Below are positions 1 to 8,895 of a DNA stretch of 64,000 nt, piece after piece. The notes beneath the pieces were generated by a model. The model was not told where the DNA came from. It worked only from the letters and a program-made list of their open reading frames with translations, and ran no database searches. Both the position numbers and the translations under genes were made by a program. Position 1 is the stretch's first letter, and the number at the start of each line of letters is the position of its first letter. Origin of the DNA: Roseiarcus sp963824475 (GTDB lineage: Bacteria; Pseudomonadota; Alphaproteobacteria; Rhizobiales; Beijerinckiaceae); NCBI GenBank assembly GCA_963824475.1, contig CAWGPR010000008.1, positions 186,001 to 250,000 on the forward strand. The letters run 5' to 3'.

Positions 1-1
1 T

Positions 2-1127
2 AGGCGCCGCGACGCCGTCGAGCGCCAGCGCATCGGCGTCGAGCTTGCGCTCGAGACGGATCGCATCGCCTCCCAGAGGACGCGCGAAGTGCTCAACATC
101 GAGCAGAAGAAGGAGGTCGAGATCGCCGACGAGGACCGTACGATCGCGCTGTCGTCCAAGCGGTCTGAGCGGATCGGCGCCGATCGTCAGGTGCGCCAGG
201 CCGAAATCGTCGCCAAGCAACAGGTCGAGAAGAGCGACGTCGAGCGCGAACAGGTCCTGGACGCGACCCGCCTCGAGCGACGGCGGGCGATCGAGCAGCT
301 GGAGATCGCGCGCATGCAGGCGCTGCAGGAGGCGGAGATCGCCTTCCGCGAGGAGGTCGAGCGCGCCCGCATCGCCTCCGATCGCGGCATCGACGAGGCG
401 CGTCACGCGTGAGCGCGACTTGCGCAGGCTCGAGGTCGAGCGCGAGAGGATGGTCGAGACGGCGCTGATGGAGAAAGCGATCGCCCTCTATCAGAAGTCG
501 CTCGAACAGTCGGCGGCGCAAGCGGAAGCCGAGAATGCGAAAGCCCGCGCCACGGAAGCCCAGGAGCGCGTCGTCACGGTGCGCGACACCGAGGTCGCCC
601 GCCGGCGTCGGTCGATCGAAGTGCTGCTGGCCGAGAAGGCGGCCGAGGAGACGCGCATCGCCGCGGAGGCGGAGCGTGTCCGCGCCGCGGTCGAGGCCGA
701 GGCGCAGAGGCTTCTGAACGAGGCCGAGAACGTGCTGAGCGAACCGGCGCGCTATTCGCTGTTCCGGCGGAAATTGCTCGACCGTATCGAAGGCATCGTG
801 CGCGAGAGCGTCAAGCCGATGGAGAAGATCGAGGGCATCCGCATCCTCCAGGTCGACGGCCTCAATGGCGGTCATCCGGGCGGCAACGGCGGGCGCAGCG
901 CCACCGACGAAGTGATCGACTCGGCGCTTCGCTATCGCGTCCAGGCCCCGCTCATCGACTCGATCCTGTCCGACATCGGCGTCGAGGGCGGGAGCCTGGC
1001 GAAAATGCCCGGCCTCATTCGCGAGGCGCGCGACATGCAGGGCATCCGCAAGGAGACGGCGCCGAAGAAGGAGGCGGACGGCGCTCCTCCCGCGAGCGCT
1101 GGCGGGTCGCCTCGCAAGAAGAGCTAA
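2..1127 (+). pseudogene. Flotillin/band-7 family protein, 3' part, frameshifted
   Basis: This is the C-terminal part of a flotillin, a membrane-scaffold protein of lipid microdomains; the SPFH domain lies before the window. Frame 2 reads a charged Glu/Ala/Arg coiled coil (GVELALETDRIASQ, then IEQKKEVEIADEDRTIAL) to a TGA at 410-412. The coiled coil then continues in frame 3 (RERDLRRLEVERERMVETAL) to the stop at 1127, ending in the usual flotillin tail with a Gly-rich stretch. Restoring one base in the GCGCGTC run near 402-405 rejoins the two frames. Either the gene is inactivated or the consensus has an indel. It ends 10 bp before the next gene. Confidence 0.8.
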
Positions 1128-1136
1128 GGGCGGACC

Positions 1137-1574
1137 ATGGCGCGCGTCTTTGTTTCGAGCGTGGTCAATGGCCGTAGCGACCGGGTATGGGCGCGCGTGC
1201 GCGACTTCAATGGCCTGCCGAACTGGCATCCAGCGATCGCCGAAAGCCGCATCGAAGGCGGGGAGCCCGCCGACAAGATCGGCTGCGTGCGTGACTTTCG
1301 CCTCCGCGACGGCGATCGCATCCGGGAGAAGCTCCTCGGCCTTTCCGACTACGACATGTTCTGCACCTATTCGATTCTGGAATCCCCCATGGGCGTCGAG
1401 AACTATGTGGCGACGCTGCGGCTCACTCCGGTCACCGATGGCGAGCGGACCTTCGTCGAGTGGACGGCGGAATTCGACTGCGCGCCCGAACGCGAGGCGG
1501 AACTCATCACCAATATCGGAGGCGGCGTGTTTCAGGGCGGGTTCGACGCGCTCAAACGGGCTTTCGGCGGCTAG
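1137..1574 (+). CDS. SRPBCC family protein (first of a tandem pair)
   Basis: A 145-residue START/Bet v1-fold (SRPBCC, polyketide-cyclase-like) protein. It has the family pattern: an N-terminal strand, VWARVRDFNGLPNWHPAI, an IGCVRDFRL strand, and the C-terminal helix GGVFQGGFDALKRAF. Such small ligand-binding proteins accompany molybdenum hydroxylases; CoxG is the known example in carbon monoxide dehydrogenase operons. The gene begins with ATG 10 bp after the flotillin stop and ends 2 bp before a paralogue. No catalytic residues can be assigned. A role in hydroxylase maturation or substrate binding is inferred from the operon only. Confidence 0.85.
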   Translation: MARVFVSSVVNGRSDRVWARVRDFNGLPNWHPAIAESRIEGGEPADKIGCVRDFRLRDGDRIREKLLGLSDYDMFCTYSILESPMGVENYVATLRLTPVTDGERTFVEWTAEFDCAPEREAELITNIGGGVFQGGFDALKRAFGG

Positions 1575-1576
1575 AC

Positions 1577-2020
1577 ATGCCTCATGTGGTTAAGAGCACG
1601 ATCATCGACGCCCCAACCGACCAGGTCTGGGCGTTGCTGCGCGATTTTAACGGGCACGACCGCTGGCACCCTGCGGTCGCGACCAGCGCCATCGAGCGCA
1701 GTCAGAGCGCCGATCGCATCGGCTGCGTGCGCCATTTCAAGCTCGCCGACGGCTCTGAGTTGCGCGAGCAGTTGCTCGCCCTCTCGGACCTCGAGCAGAG
1801 CTTCAGCTATTGCCTGCTCGATACGCCGATCCCGCTATTCAACTATGTCGCCCACGTGTGGCTGTTGCCGGTGACCGACGGCGACCGCACATTCTGGCAA
1901 TGGGAATCGCGCTTCACCACGCGGCCAGGGGACGAGAAGCGCCTGACCGAAATGGTCGGCGAGGAGATCTATCAGGCGGGATTCGAGGCCATTCGCAGGC
2001 ATTTCCGCGAGGCCGCATGA
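1577..2020 (+). CDS. SRPBCC family protein (second of a tandem pair)
   Basis: A 147-residue paralogue of the preceding gene sharing the same landmarks: VWALLRDFNGHDRWHPAV, ADRIGCVRHFKLADGS, a TDGDRTFWQWES strand and the C-terminal helix YQAGFEAIRRHF. The ATG at 1577 aligns its N-terminus with that of its neighbour, so the longer open frame upstream is not used. The 2-bp gap between the two genes indicates tandem duplication and co-translation. It lies directly before the FAD subunit of a molybdenum hydroxylase, which suggests a CoxG-like accessory role (inference). Confidence 0.85.
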   Translation: MPHVVKSTIIDAPTDQVWALLRDFNGHDRWHPAVATSAIERSQSADRIGCVRHFKLADGSELREQLLALSDLEQSFSYCLLDTPIPLFNYVAHVWLLPVTDGDRTFWQWESRFTTRPGDEKRLTEMVGEEIYQAGFEAIRRHFREAA

Positions 2021-2036
2021 TGAGGAATGTTCGCTT

Positions 2037-3002
2037 ATGCCCCTGGTGGTGAAGACCTTCGCGACGCCCGCCGAAGCGGCGGCGGCCCTGTCTTTCGACC
2101 GCTCCGCGCGCTTCTTCGCGGGCGGCACGCTGGTCATGCGCGCCCTCAACGACGGCGACGTCGGAATATCCACGATCGTGCGCCTCGAAGAGCGCGCGCT
2201 GAGCCAGATCCGAACCATGGGCGCGCGCGTCACGATCGGCGCCGGGGTGACGCTGGCCCAGATCCTGCGCGAGCGGGATCTGGCGTTCCTTCACGCGCCG
2301 GCGCGATCGATTGGCGGTCCCGCGGTGCGCACCATGGCCACGGTCGGCGGCAATCTGTTCGCCCCATCGCCGTACGGCGATTTGACGGACGAGCTGCTCG
2401 CGCTCGACGCGACGGTTTCGGTCATGAGCGGCTATGGCGCGCGCGACATGGCGCTCGAGGAGTTTCTGGCCGGGCGCGATCGCGCGGCCGGGGCGATCGT
2501 TCTCAGCGTCTCCTGCGACCGCCCGCCTAATCCGGACTCGTTTCGCTACCGCAAGGTCGCGCGGGTCAAGCCGAAGGGCGTCTCCGTCCTCTCGATCGCC
2601 GCCTCTGTTCCGCCCGTTGGCGGACGCGTCTCCGGAGCCCGCATCGCTTACGGCGCCATGGCGCCGACCGCGATCCGCGCCAAAGCGGTCGAGCGCGCTC
2701 TCGAAGGCCGAACGCTGGACGAGGCTGGCGTTGCCGCAGCGGTCGCGGCCGCCGCCGAAGGAACCTCTCCGCCGACCGACGCGATCGCCAGCGCCTGGTA
2801 TCGGCGCGAGGTCGTCGGCATGCATCTGCGCCGCTTGCTCCTCGGCCGGACGGCTGAAGAAGACTCGTTCCATGCCCAAGACCGCACTGCAATTCAGAGA
2901 CAATGGCCGCGAGGCAGCGATTTTCGTCGATGGCGGCGCGAACCTGCTAACCGCCCTGCGCGAGGAGGTCGGCGATGTCTCGCCGAAATTCGGCTGCGGT
3001 GA
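2037..3002 (+). CDS. Molybdenum hydroxylase FAD-binding subunit (CoxM/CutM type)
   Basis: This is the medium, FAD-binding subunit of a xanthine-oxidase-family hydroxylase, passing electrons between the 2Fe-2S subunit and FAD. The FAD motifs are visible: FAGGTLVMRALN near residue 26 and IGGPAVRTMATVGGNLFAPSPYGD near residues 90-115, followed by a CODH-FAD C-terminal domain (FRYRKVARVKPKGVSVLSIA). ATG 2037 follows GAGGA. Homologues end near the WYRREVVGMHLRRLL segment (about 2850). Here the frame runs on for 131 bp inside the next gene, and a TGA at 2855-2857 sits one frame away, so a small indel near the 3' end is likely. The first 270 residues look normal. Confidence 0.88.
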   Translation: MPLVVKTFATPAEAAAALSFDRSARFFAGGTLVMRALNDGDVGISTIVRLEERALSQIRTMGARVTIGAGVTLAQILRERDLAFLHAPARSIGGPAVRTMATVGGNLFAPSPYGDLTDELLALDATVSVMSGYGARDMALEEFLAGRDRAAGAIVLSVSCDRPPNPDSFRYRKVARVKPKGVSVLSIAASVPPVGGRVSGARIAYGAMAPTAIRAKAVERALEGRTLDEAGVAAAVAAAAEGTSPPTDAIASAWYRREVVGMHLRRLLLGRTAEEDSFHAQDRTAIQRQWPRGSDFRRWRREPANRPARGGRRCLAEIRLR

Positions 3003-3354
3003 GGGCGGCTGCGGCGCCTGCACGGTCTTGATGGACGGCGAGCCCGTCCTCTCCTGCATCACGCTCGCCGAGAGCGTGGCCGGAAAATCGATCGAGACCG
3101 CGGACGGCCTCAAGAACGGCCCCAACCTTCATCCGTTGCAGACGGCGTTCATGGAGAATTTCGCCGCCCAGTGCGGCTATTGCACCCCCGGCATGCTGAT
3201 GGCCGCCAAGGCGCTGCTCGATCGCAATCCGGCGCCGACCCGCGTCGAAGTGGTCGAGGCGATTTCCGGCAACACCTGCCGCTGCACCGGCTATGAGCCA
3301 ATCATCAACGCGATTCTCGCCGCCGCGGCGCGCGGATCCGAACGCCGCGCCTGA
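2872..3354 (+). CDS. Molybdenum hydroxylase 2Fe-2S subunit (CoxS type)
   Basis: The small subunit (160 aa), which carries two [2Fe-2S] clusters. The plant-type N-terminal cluster ligands are C42, C47, C50 (FGCGEGGCGACTV) and C62. The C-terminal cluster ligands are C101 and C104 (QCGYCTPGM), C136 and C138 (NTCRCTGYEPI). All eight cysteines are present and the length is normal for the family. It overlaps the 3' end of the FAD subunit frame and precedes the molybdenum subunit by 11 bp, giving the medium-small-large gene order of cox-type operons. Confidence 0.93.
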   Translation: MPKTALQFRDNGREAAIFVDGGANLLTALREEVGDVSPKFGCGEGGCGACTVLMDGEPVLSCITLAESVAGKSIETADGLKNGPNLHPLQTAFMENFAAQCGYCTPGMLMAAKALLDRNPAPTRVEVVEAISGNTCRCTGYEPIINAILAAAARGSERRA

Positions 3355-3365
3355 AGGGGTGAACC

Positions 3366-4943
3366 ATGCTTGAACTTCGTAAAGACTTATTCGCCGACGA
3401 GCGCGACGACAATCTCAAGGAGATCGGCAAGCCGACCCAGCGTCAGGACATGCTCGGCCACGTCACCGCGACCTCAACTTATTTCAACGACCACAAGCTG
3501 CAGGGCATGCTGCATCTCAAGGTTCTGCGCAGCGCCCACTCCCACGCGCGCATCCGCCGCATCGACCTCTCCGAAGCGGAGCGCCAGCCAGGCGTGCGCC
3601 GGATCATCCGTGGCGCCGACGTTCGCCGCAACCTCAACACACTCCTGAGCCTCATCAATTTCGGCAAGGATGACGAGCCGACCCTCGCCGTCGACAAGGT
3701 CCGCTACAAGGGCGAGCCGATCGCCGCCGTCGTCGCCGATAGCCAGCGCGAAGCATTTGAGGCTTTGGCCAAGATCCGCGTTGACTATGAGCCGCTGCCG
3801 ACGGTGTTCGATGTCGAGGAGGCCTTGAAGCCCGGCGCCCCGGTGGTCAATGAGACCTATCCGAAGAACACATTCACCTACCACGACATCTACGACCATC
3901 AGAAGCTTCGCTTCGGCGATGTCGAACGAGGCTTCGCGGCCGCCGACCACATCCTCGAGCAGCGCTATCAGATGTCGCCGATCGAGCGCGCATCGACCGA
4001 AACCAATGGCTCGATCGCGGCCCCCGACACGAACGGGCGCTATGTGGTCTACACCTCGACCCAGGCGCTATTCTTCTCGCTCGACACTTGTGCGAAGATT
4101 CTCGACGTGCCGTCGAACACGCTTCATTTCATCGGCGGCACGGTCGGCGGCGGGTTCGGCGGCAAGGTCGACACCGTCACCGAACCGCTCGCCATCCTTG
4201 GCGCAATGCTGACCGGGCGGCCGGTCCGCTACATGATCGGCCGCGAGGAGGAGATGCTCTATTGCGCGCCGCGCGGCGCCGAGCGCATCTTCATCAAGGA
4301 TGGAGTTTCCCGCGACGGACGCATCCTCGCGCGCAGGTTCCGCTGCCTGTTCGACAGCGGGGCCTACACCCGGCTTTCAAGCTACGCCGTGGTTAAGTGC
4401 GCCGCACATCTGCCTGGGCCTTACACGATCCCCAATGTCTACGCCGACGTCTATTGCGTATTCACCAATCGCGTGCCCGCCACGGCCATGCGCGGCTTTG
4501 GCGTCACCGGGGTCGACTTCGCGATCGAATGTCAGATGGACAAGCTCGCTCATCTCGTCGGCATGGACCCGATGGAGTTCCGCATCCTCAACGCCTATCG
4601 CGACGGCGACATGAAAGCCCACCGGCGCGAGGCGAAAAACACGGCGCTTATCGAGTGCGTGCAGGTCGCGGCGGAAAAGGCCAAATGGCGCATTCGCGAT
4701 GACTTCAAGCGCATGTCGTCGCGCAAGGATGGCGGGGGCCCGCGCGCCGCCGTGCCGGCGACGCCCCGCGAGCCGATCCTCATGAGCCGCCCCGCCAGCC
4801 AGCAGCGCACAATCTACGACCGCCCAACGCCGCTTCCTCCGGAACCGACGCGGCCTCCGACCCCGCCTTCGCCGCCACCGGCGGCCGCGCCGTCGCACGG
4901 CGCGATCCGGTTCTCGTCCGTATTCGGCGCAAGGAGGCGATGA
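3366..4943 (+). CDS. Molybdenum hydroxylase large subunit, N-terminal half
   Basis: This encodes the first half (525 aa) of the molybdopterin-cytosine-dinucleotide-binding subunit. It contains the aldehyde oxidase a/b hammerhead domain (DMLGHVTATSTYFND, then KGEPIAAVVADS) and the start of the Mo-binding domain, with FIGGTVGGGFGGK and PATAMRGFGVTG. The latter differs from the CO dehydrogenase active-site loop, so this is not a CO dehydrogenase. After about residue 455 a low-complexity Pro/Ala/Arg tail follows, and the frame closes with a TGA overlapping the ATG of the next gene (ATGA). The family norm is a single chain of about 750-800 residues, so the subunit is split within the Mo-binding region. 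The start has a good upstream GAAGGGG. Confidence 0.85.
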   Translation: MLELRKDLFADERDDNLKEIGKPTQRQDMLGHVTATSTYFNDHKLQGMLHLKVLRSAHSHARIRRIDLSEAERQPGVRRIIRGADVRRNLNTLLSLINFGKDDEPTLAVDKVRYKGEPIAAVVADSQREAFEALAKIRVDYEPLPTVFDVEEALKPGAPVVNETYPKNTFTYHDIYDHQKLRFGDVERGFAAADHILEQRYQMSPIERASTETNGSIAAPDTNGRYVVYTSTQALFFSLDTCAKILDVPSNTLHFIGGTVGGGFGGKVDTVTEPLAILGAMLTGRPVRYMIGREEEMLYCAPRGAERIFIKDGVSRDGRILARRFRCLFDSGAYTRLSSYAVVKCAAHLPGPYTIPNVYADVYCVFTNRVPATAMRGFGVTGVDFAIECQMDKLAHLVGMDPMEFRILNAYRDGDMKAHRREAKNTALIECVQVAAEKAKWRIRDDFKRMSSRKDGGGPRAAVPATPREPILMSRPASQQRTIYDRPTPLPPEPTRPPTPPSPPPAAAPSHGAIRFSSVFGARRR

Positions 4944-5965
4944 TGGCGAAGCTCCGCGGACGCGGCATAGCGTCGATCAATTATCCAATCGGCATGAATC
5001 TCGGCGGCGACCCGAGCCAGGCGCTGGTCCATTCCAATCCAAGCGGCAAGTTCACGGTGTCGTTGTCCTCGATCGATCTCGGACAGGGCATGAAATCGGT
5101 CACGCGCCAGATCTGCGCCGAGACGCTCGGCGTGCCAGTCGAAGACGTGTACGTCGACACCGCCGATTCCGACACCGGGCCCCATTGCATGGGCAGCTTC
5201 GCCTCGCGCGGCACGCACCGGGTCGGCAACGCGGTCATGGCGGCGGCGCGGGAGGCGCGAGGGGTGATGATGGAGGCGGCGGCCGAGGAGCTCGAAGTCA
5301 ACGTCGCCGACTTGGAGACCGACGGGCGCGGCAATATTCACGTGAAGGGCGCGCCGCATCGGTCGATTTCGACCAAGGACGTCGCCATTGCCGCGCAGTT
5401 CAAACAGGGTAAGACGATCTCCGGCCGCGGCATTTTTCTCGTGCCCTTATCGGCGGTCGATCCGGAGACCGGCGAGATGTCGCCCGCGACCTGCTACGCC
5501 CACGCCTGCCTCGTCGCCGAAGTCGAGGTCGACGACGAGACCGGCGAAGTCGCGATGGTGAGGATGGACAGCGCTTACGAGCTTGGCCGGGCGCTCAATC
5601 CGCGCCTCGTCGAGCAGCAGCTCGTCGGCGGCGCTTGGATGGGGGTCAGCCACGCCCTCTAAGAGACGCCGGAGCCTTACTATCCCGATCCGAGCCACGG
5701 GCCGCGCGATTTCGTCGAGTACCTGATGCCGGGGCCGGGCGACATTTGCCCGCACGACATTGCGGTCCTCGAACGTCCTGCCGCGGACGGGCCGTTCGGC
5801 GCCAAGGGGCCGGGCGAGATGTGCGCCAATCCGGTGCTGCCCGCGGTCGCCAACGCGATCTTCAACGCCGTAGGCGTCAGGATCGACGAATTGCCGATCA
5901 CGCCGGAACGGGTGCTGCGCGCGATCAAGGCGCAAGGCGGCGCGCGGCCGCAGGCGCGCCGCTAA
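4940..5965 (+). pseudogene. Molybdenum hydroxylase large subunit, C-terminal half, with in-frame stop
   Basis: This continues the Mo-binding subunit (SIDLGQGMKSVTRQI, GSFASRGTHRVGNAV, VDPETGEMSPATCYAHACLVAEV) from an ATG overlapping the previous stop. At 5660-5662 a TAA interrupts the conserved run HAL-stop-ETPEPYYPD, where the family has Tyr, so one base substitution explains it. Reading continues in the same frame to the stop at 5965 through FGAKGPGEMCANP. The Glu codon at 5816-5818 there corresponds to the catalytic base of this enzyme family, so the product stopping at 5662 would lack it. The remainder is uneroded, which suggests a recent change or a base-calling error. Confidence 0.85.
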
Positions 5966-5974
5966 GGCCAGGCA

Positions 5975-6856
5975 ATGGCGGTCAGGGGCAACATCGTCGG
6001 CATCGACAGTCCGGAGGCGCTGGAGAAGGCGCTCCGCTCGGCCTATTATCTCGCCGATGAGGGCCTGGCGACGGCGGCTTATCTCGCGCTGGCGCTTGGC
6101 AAGCCGCTCTTGCTCGAAGGCTCGCCCGGTGTCGGCAAGACCGAGGCGGCGAAGGCGATCGGCGCGGTGCTGGCGCGGCGGCTCGTCCGCCTGCAGTGCT
6201 ACCAAGGCATCGACGCTTCGGCGGCCCTCTACGAATGGAACTATCCCCGCCAGATGCTGGCGATCCGGCAAGCCGGCGAGCAGAGCATCGACATCTACGG
6301 CGAACCCTTTCTCATCGAGCGGCCGATGCTCGCGGCGCTGCGCTCGCCCGATTCGACGGTGCTGCTCATCGACGAGATCGATCGCTCCGATCAGGAGTTC
6401 GAGGCGTTCCTGCTCGAGTTCCTGTCCGATTTCCAGATTTCGATTCCCGAGCGCGGCACAGTGCGCGCGGCGGAGCGTCCGGTCGTCATTCTCACCTCCA
6501 ACCGCACGCGCGACCTGCACGAGGCGCTGAGGCGCCGCTGCGTCTATCACTGGATCGACTATCCGACGGCCGAGCGCGAGGCCCGCATCGCGATGGCGCG
6601 CGCTTCGAGCGTGGCCGAGGCGACCGCGCGCGCCGTCGTGGCCGCGGTCGGCAAGCTGAGGCGCGAGCCCTTGAGCAAAGCGCCGGGCATCGCCGAGGCG
6701 GTCGATTGGGCCGAGGCGGCGACGCTGCTCAACCGTGGCGGCGCGCGTTGGCCCGAGGCGTTCAAACGCTCAATTGGGGTCGCGCTGAAGGACGAGGAGG
6801 ACCTGGCCTACGTTTCCGGCCGTCTCGACGCCATGATCGCCGAGTCGGTCGCATGA
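5975..6856 (+). CDS. MoxR-family AAA+ ATPase, CoxD-like
   Basis: A 293-residue AAA+ ATPase of the MoxR group. Walker A is GSPGVGKTE (residues 49-56), Walker B is VLLIDEIDR (about 129-136), and a sensor-1-like segment is VVILTSNRTRDL. CoxD, the homologue in carbon monoxide dehydrogenase operons, acts in maturation of the Mo/Cu active site together with a von Willebrand factor A partner. Here the gene lies 9 bp after the Mo subunit and its stop overlaps the start of a VWA protein (ATGA), so a maturation pair for this hydroxylase is likely. Cytoplasmic; no signal peptide. Confidence 0.92.
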   Translation: MAVRGNIVGIDSPEALEKALRSAYYLADEGLATAAYLALALGKPLLLEGSPGVGKTEAAKAIGAVLARRLVRLQCYQGIDASAALYEWNYPRQMLAIRQAGEQSIDIYGEPFLIERPMLAALRSPDSTVLLIDEIDRSDQEFEAFLLEFLSDFQISIPERGTVRAAERPVVILTSNRTRDLHEALRRRCVYHWIDYPTAEREARIAMARASSVAEATARAVVAAVGKLRREPLSKAPGIAEAVDWAEAATLLNRGGARWPEAFKRSIGVALKDEEDLAYVSGRLDAMIAESVA

Positions 6857-7971
6857 GCGAGATCGATCCGCCGCCTCGAGCCGTCCGGCCCTTCATCGAC
6901 TTTATCCCGCTGCTGCGCGCCAACGGCTTTGCGATCGCGCCGGACCAGACGACGACGTTCCTCTCGGCGATCATCCTCTTGGGGCCCCGCGATCTCGAGG
7001 ACGTCCGCCGCGCGGGGCTCGCGACGCTGGCCCCGCCGCCCGAGCGTCACGCCGCCTATCACGCGCTGTTCGATATCCATTTCCTCGGCGCGGAAGGGGA
7101 CGACTTGGACGAAGGCGAAGACGAGGACGTGGTCCGCGTCCAGGAAGACCGGCGCGGCATGGACGAACCGATGAGCGCCGACGAGTCGAATGAATCGGGT
7201 GAGGCCGCCATGCGGGCAGAAGCCCTGGTCGAACGCCGGTTCGGGCCGGCAGCCGCAGGCGAAGCGTTGCGCCGACTGAGCCGCGAGGCCAGCCGGCGTC
7301 TGCCGAAGCGGCTGAGCTACCGGCGCCTGCGCGCCCGGCGCGGAACCGCGGCCGACTTGCGCCGCACGTCGCGCGACGCGGTGCGCAATGATGGCGAAAT
7401 CATCAAGCTCTCGCATCTCAAGCGGCGGATGCGGCCGCGAAAGCTGCTGCTGCTCATCGACGTCTCCGGCTCGATGAAGGCCCGCACCGAAGACAACCTG
7501 CGTCTCGCTCACGCGCTGACCCAGGCGACCCCGCGGGTCGAGGCGTTCACCTTCGGGACCCGGCTCACCCGGGTCACGCGTCCGATGCGGCTCAAGCGCC
7601 GCGAGCAGGCGCTCGCCGGCGCGGCTCAGATGGTCAGCGACTGGGACGGAGGCACGCGCATGGGCGACGCGCTCAAGGCGTTTCTCGCCGTGCCGCGCTT
7701 CGCGTCTTACGCGCGCGGCGCGGTCACGCTCATAATCTCGGATGGCCTCGAGCGAGGCGATCAGACAGCGCTTGCCGATGCGGTCGCGAGACTCGCGCGC
7801 GGCGCCTGGCGACTGAGCTGGCTAACCCCGCTCGCCGTCGGCCGCGACTTCCGCCCGCGCACCGATGCGCTGATCGCGGTCTCGCGCTTCGTCGACGACA
7901 TGGTCGATGGAGGATCGACGCCGGCGATCGTCGATCACATTCTGGCGCTGGGGCGCAGGAGGGCGGCGTGA
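6853..7971 (+). CDS. VWA-domain protein, CoxE-like
   Basis: A 372-residue protein with a C-terminal von Willebrand factor A domain. The metal-ion-dependent adhesion motif DVSGS is at residues 203-207, with downstream DWDGGTRMGDALKAF and IISDGLERGD carrying the other metal-site positions. The middle has an acidic linker (DDLDEGEDEDV) and a basic stretch. CoxE-type proteins work with MoxR ATPases in metallocofactor insertion. The chosen ATG overlaps the ATPase stop by 4 bp; a longer frame upstream is a shadow. Its own stop overlaps a GTG start downstream. Confidence 0.92.
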   Translation: MSEIDPPPRAVRPFIDFIPLLRANGFAIAPDQTTTFLSAIILLGPRDLEDVRRAGLATLAPPPERHAAYHALFDIHFLGAEGDDLDEGEDEDVVRVQEDRRGMDEPMSADESNESGEAAMRAEALVERRFGPAAAGEALRRLSREASRRLPKRLSYRRLRARRGTAADLRRTSRDAVRNDGEIIKLSHLKRRMRPRKLLLLIDVSGSMKARTEDNLRLAHALTQATPRVEAFTFGTRLTRVTRPMRLKRREQALAGAAQMVSDWDGGTRMGDALKAFLAVPRFASYARGAVTLIISDGLERGDQTALADAVARLARGAWRLSWLTPLAVGRDFRPRTDALIAVSRFVDDMVDGGSTPAIVDHILALGRRRAA

Positions 7972-8858
7972 TTCCCGTGGTCGACGGCCATCACCACATT
8001 TGGCGGCAGGCCGACCTGCCTTGGCTCGTGGGGCCGATGCAACCGCGCATCTTCGGCCCCTATGAACCCATCCGACGCGACTATCCGATCGAGGAGTTCC
8101 GCGCCGATATCGCCGGCTCAGACGTCGTCAAGTCGGTCTACGTGCAAACCAACTGGGCCCCGGAGGCCTATGAGGACGAGGCCGCCTGGGTGCAGCGGAC
8201 GGCGGACAGGACAGGATGGCCGCACGCGATCGTCGCCTATGCCGATATGAGCGCCGACGACGTGCGGCCTCAGCTCGAGCGGCTTTTGCGCTACCCGCTC
8301 GTCCGCGGCGTGCGTATGCAATTGCATTGGCATGAGAACCCGCAATACCGCTTCGCCGCTCATCGGGACCTCGCCGCCGATCCCAGGATTCGCCGCAACA
8401 TCGGCCGTCTCGCCGATTACGGCTTGAGCTTCGACCTCCAGGTGTTCGCGCCGCAAATGGCGGACGCGGCGAATTTGGCGGAGTCCTGTCCGAAGGTCGT
8501 CTTCGTGCTGCAGCACGCCGGCATGCTTGAGGATCTCTCGCCCGCCGCACGCGCGGAATGGCGCGCCGGCATGGTGCGCCTGGCCGCCTGCCCCAATGTG
8601 GTCGCCAAGCTCTCCGGACTCGGCACCTTCCTGCATCGCAATGATCCTAAGCATGTCGCTGACGTGGTCCGCGAGACCGTCGGGATCTTCGGCGCCGGCC
8701 GCTGCCTGTTCGGGTCGAACTTTCCGATCGAGAAGCTCTGGACCTCCTATGGCGCGCTGGTCGAAGCCTATCGCGACGCCGTGGGCCGGTTCACCCTCAA
8801 GGAACAGCAGGCGATCCTGCACGACACGGCGATGAGCGTCTATCGCATCCCCGCCTGA
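7968..8858 (+). CDS. Amidohydrolase-2 family TIM-barrel hydrolase
   Basis: A 296-residue member of the amidohydrolase-2 (2-pyrone-4,6-dicarboxylate lactonase-like) family. The N-terminal metal motif VDGHHHIW is at residues 5-12, VRGVRMQLHWHENP lies mid-protein, and the catalytic-strand segments are VVFVLQHAG and LFGSNFPIEKL. It begins with GTG overlapping the coxE-like stop (GTGA), showing translational coupling. Relatives open lactones or decarboxylate ring-cleavage products. That fits a step downstream of ring hydroxylation, but the substrate cannot be read from sequence. Confidence 0.88.
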   Translation: MIPVVDGHHHIWRQADLPWLVGPMQPRIFGPYEPIRRDYPIEEFRADIAGSDVVKSVYVQTNWAPEAYEDEAAWVQRTADRTGWPHAIVAYADMSADDVRPQLERLLRYPLVRGVRMQLHWHENPQYRFAAHRDLAADPRIRRNIGRLADYGLSFDLQVFAPQMADAANLAESCPKVVFVLQHAGMLEDLSPAARAEWRAGMVRLAACPNVVAKLSGLGTFLHRNDPKHVADVVRETVGIFGAGRCLFGSNFPIEKLWTSYGALVEAYRDAVGRFTLKEQQAILHDTAMSVYRIPA

Positions 8859-8895
8859 GGGCGCGCGCGAGAAACAGTAAAATTGGGAGGGCGTC

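Noticed and set aside
3366..5965. Carbon monoxide dehydrogenase (coxMSL) identity for the hydroxylase
   Set aside because: Gene order and CoxD/E-like partners are similar, but the active-site loop reads PATAMRGFGVTG, not the form I or form II CO dehydrogenase loops. The maturation genes occur with other molybdenum hydroxylases.
6196..6852. N-terminal extension of the VWA protein
   Set aside because: The extension is an alternative frame of the MoxR ATPase gene; the ATG at 6853 overlapping the ATPase stop gives the family's normal length.
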